NCBI GenBank assembly: GCA_905183005.1
Contig: CAJJDO010000007.1
Coordinates: 861,736-925,735 of the forward strand
Direction: 5' to 3'
Source of the DNA: Paramecium pentaurelia
Lineage: Eukaryota > Ciliophora > Oligohymenophorea > Peniculida > Parameciidae
Length of the DNA: 64,000 nucleotides
Under the pieces are notes generated by a model, which was given only the letters and a program-made list of their open reading frames with translations, was not told the origin of the DNA and did no database searches. How positions within the stretch are numbered: position 1 is the first letter of the stretch; each line of letters opens with the position of its first letter. Below are positions 62,901 to 64,000 of the stretch, one piece after another. Position numbers and translations under genes: made by a program.

Positions 62901-64000
62901 GAAAGATAATAAGCTGAACAGCAGAAAAAACAAGAGGAAGAAGAAAAAGAAAAATAAAAATAAATAGAATTGTAAAAGGAATAAGAAAGATAATAAGCTG
63001 AAGAATAGAAAAAACAAGAGGAAGAAGAAAAGGAAAAATAAAAATAAATAGAATTGTAAAAGGAATAAGAAAGATAATAAGCTGAAGAATAGAAAAAGCA
63101 AGAGGAGGAAGAAAAATAAAAATAAAAATAAATAGAATTGTAAAAAGAACTAGAAAGATAATAAGCTGAATAATAAAAAAAGCAAGAGGAAGAAGAAGAA
63201 AAATAAAAGTAAAAATAAATAGAATTGTAAAAAGAACAAGAAAGATAATAAGCTGAATAATAGTAAAAGCAAGAGGAAGAAGAAAAGGAAAAATAAAAAT
63301 AAATAGAATTGTAAAAAGAATAAGAAAGATAATAAGCTGAACAGCAGAAAAAGTTAGAGGAACAAGAAAAATAACAATAATAACAATAATAAGAGGTAGT
63401 AACAATTTAAGCCTAATAATAGACATAAAGTAATGTTGAATAGTAATCAATTCCAGTTTCTTTATCACAATCACAATTAATTGATTAGAATACTTAAAAT
63501 TAAAATAATTCAACCAACCCATTAAAATAATAAACCTTTGGCGATTTATCTTTAATTGAGCAAGAAAATGCTAAGTCTAAAATATAAAAACAAAAATCTG
63601 AAACTCAGAATTAAAGAAAAACTGTATAAGAACCCAGTATAATGATTAAAACTCCCCCAAAATAATCATAGCAATAATTTGAAACATTTAACTAAGAATA
63701 AATTCCACAAGTAGAGCAAATTACTTCTCCAAAAGATATAAAAAATGGAAATGAATTACCTTAATATAATTAGACTGGAACATTTGTTGGTATATCTGAT
63801 TAAAAAATATCTGATACTCATCGATAAGAAGGATCAGAAAAGTAATAAGTTTAAGATCAATAATAAAATTAACAAAACAATGATTAAAAAAATGTTAAAT
63901 CAGTATCGAGAACATCAATTTAAAAAGTCAATACAAGACCACCATCAACTAAAGGTTTCGAGAAAAAAGTTACCTTAACATTAGAATAATAGCAATAATA
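58580..64000 (+). CDS. TPR protein with Gln-rich and giant charged-repeat region (cut by window end)
   Basis: The first coding exon is only 7 nt (ATGGAAG), followed by a 26-nt intron (58587-58612). The N-terminal 280 residues carry TPR helices: LLAKKQIYVGNYSQAVK, MASTYYEMQDFAQAINYYQQ, FFNLAMCYEKAGENQQALEM and VLFEKLNDFDAAIQKYN. More introns follow (59511-59532 among them). From about 59640 the protein is Gln/Pro-rich with a pure TAA-coded poly-Gln tract (59904-59953). From 61176 to 63364 it consists of about 26 copies of a 28-residue charged helical repeat. A Ser/Gln tail continues past the window end. TPRs bind peptides; the repeat should form one very long helix or coiled coil. No family was recognised. 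The splice around 59720-59750 is uncertain. Confidence 0.7.
58587..58612 (+). other. Intron 1 of TPR gene (26 nt)
   Basis: Inferred GT-AG intron after a 7-nt coding exon; removal gives ME-ELTNDHLLLAKKQ in frame with the first TPR. Confidence 0.7.
59904..59953 (+). repeat. (TAA)n microsatellite coding poly-Gln
   Basis: A run of about 16 TAA triplets, in frame with the TPR gene and therefore read as poly-Gln under the ciliate code. With the standard code it would be a row of stops. Confidence 0.8.
61176..63364 (+). repeat. 84-bp coding tandem repeat array, about 26 units
   Basis: The unit contains agaattgtaaaaagaacaag and agataataagctgaat and is mostly 84 bp (some 90 bp), always a multiple of 3. 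In the plus frame it encodes QKQIELQKEQERQQAEQQKK followed by QEEEEKEK. The 28-residue period equals four heptads. Unit variants differ by single bases and 6-bp insertions, and similar variants recur along the array, which suggests duplication of multi-unit blocks. Confidence 0.9.

Noticed and set aside
61060..63522. 820-codon minus-strand open frame with repeated hydrophobic units
   Set aside because: It is the antisense of the 84-bp repeat array. The plus frame continues a TPR/Gln-rich protein, whereas the minus frame is only open because TGA is rare in this repeat.
1..64000. Telomeric repeats, transposases, CRISPR-like arrays or bacterial operons
   Set aside because: None seen; short introns, the genetic code and the gene content are those of a ciliate macronucleus.

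Overview
The window reads as macronuclear DNA of a ciliate, most likely Paramecium or a close relative. Almost every gene is open only if TAA and TAG are read as glutamine and TGA is the sole stop. The introns are tiny (19-36 nt, GT...AG), the DNA is very AT-rich, and the genes are packed with gaps often under 100 bp. The left and right edges cut genes. No tRNA, rRNA, CRISPR array, transposon or telomere was recognised. The single N at 28673 is an assembly gap flanked by a perfect 1116-bp duplication, which is probably an unmerged contig overlap.

Layout. 1-4280: end of a Q/N-rich gene, a WD40 protein, a cyclic-nucleotide phosphodiesterase. 4321-11330: a giant P4-ATPase/guanylyl cyclase fusion. 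11388-17144 (minus strand): a PTB-like RRM splicing factor, a coiled-coil protein, NOC2. 17154-23560: a divergent kinesin and a cyclic-nucleotide-binding ion channel. 23603-30484: ankyrin/EF-hand, MORN, TAF8-like and RING genes, the duplicated gap and a coiled-coil gene. 30758-43424: mostly coiled-coil, B-box and unrecognised proteins. 43903-51640: a ~2,550-aa axonemal protein best matching CFAP46. 51660-58363: a small unknown protein, mitochondrial F1-ATPase beta, an FCP/SCP-type phosphatase, a beta-propeller-like protein and an SRPK kinase. 58580-64000: a TPR protein with about 26 copies of an 84-bp coding repeat, cut by the window edge.

Functional themes. Three genes belong to cyclic-nucleotide signalling: a phosphodiesterase, a guanylyl cyclase 40 bp downstream in the same orientation, and a channel with a cNMP-binding domain. 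Ciliary or cytoskeletal candidates are CFAP46, the kinesin, MORN and the many coiled-coil proteins. RNA and ribosome biology is represented by PTB-like, SRPK and NOC2. Ciliates do not generally use operons, so neighbourhood is only weak evidence of shared function.

The most unusual observations are start codons of divergent genes only 6-17 bp apart (three pairs), two convergent genes whose stop codons abut as TGATCA, loss of key catalytic residues in the flippase half of the cyclase, a channel pore without the usual K+ filter, a kinesin with degenerate switch motifs, and the large 28-residue repeat array. I found no clearly undescribed multi-gene system. Gene ends were derived by hand translation; internal exon structure is uncertain where stated.
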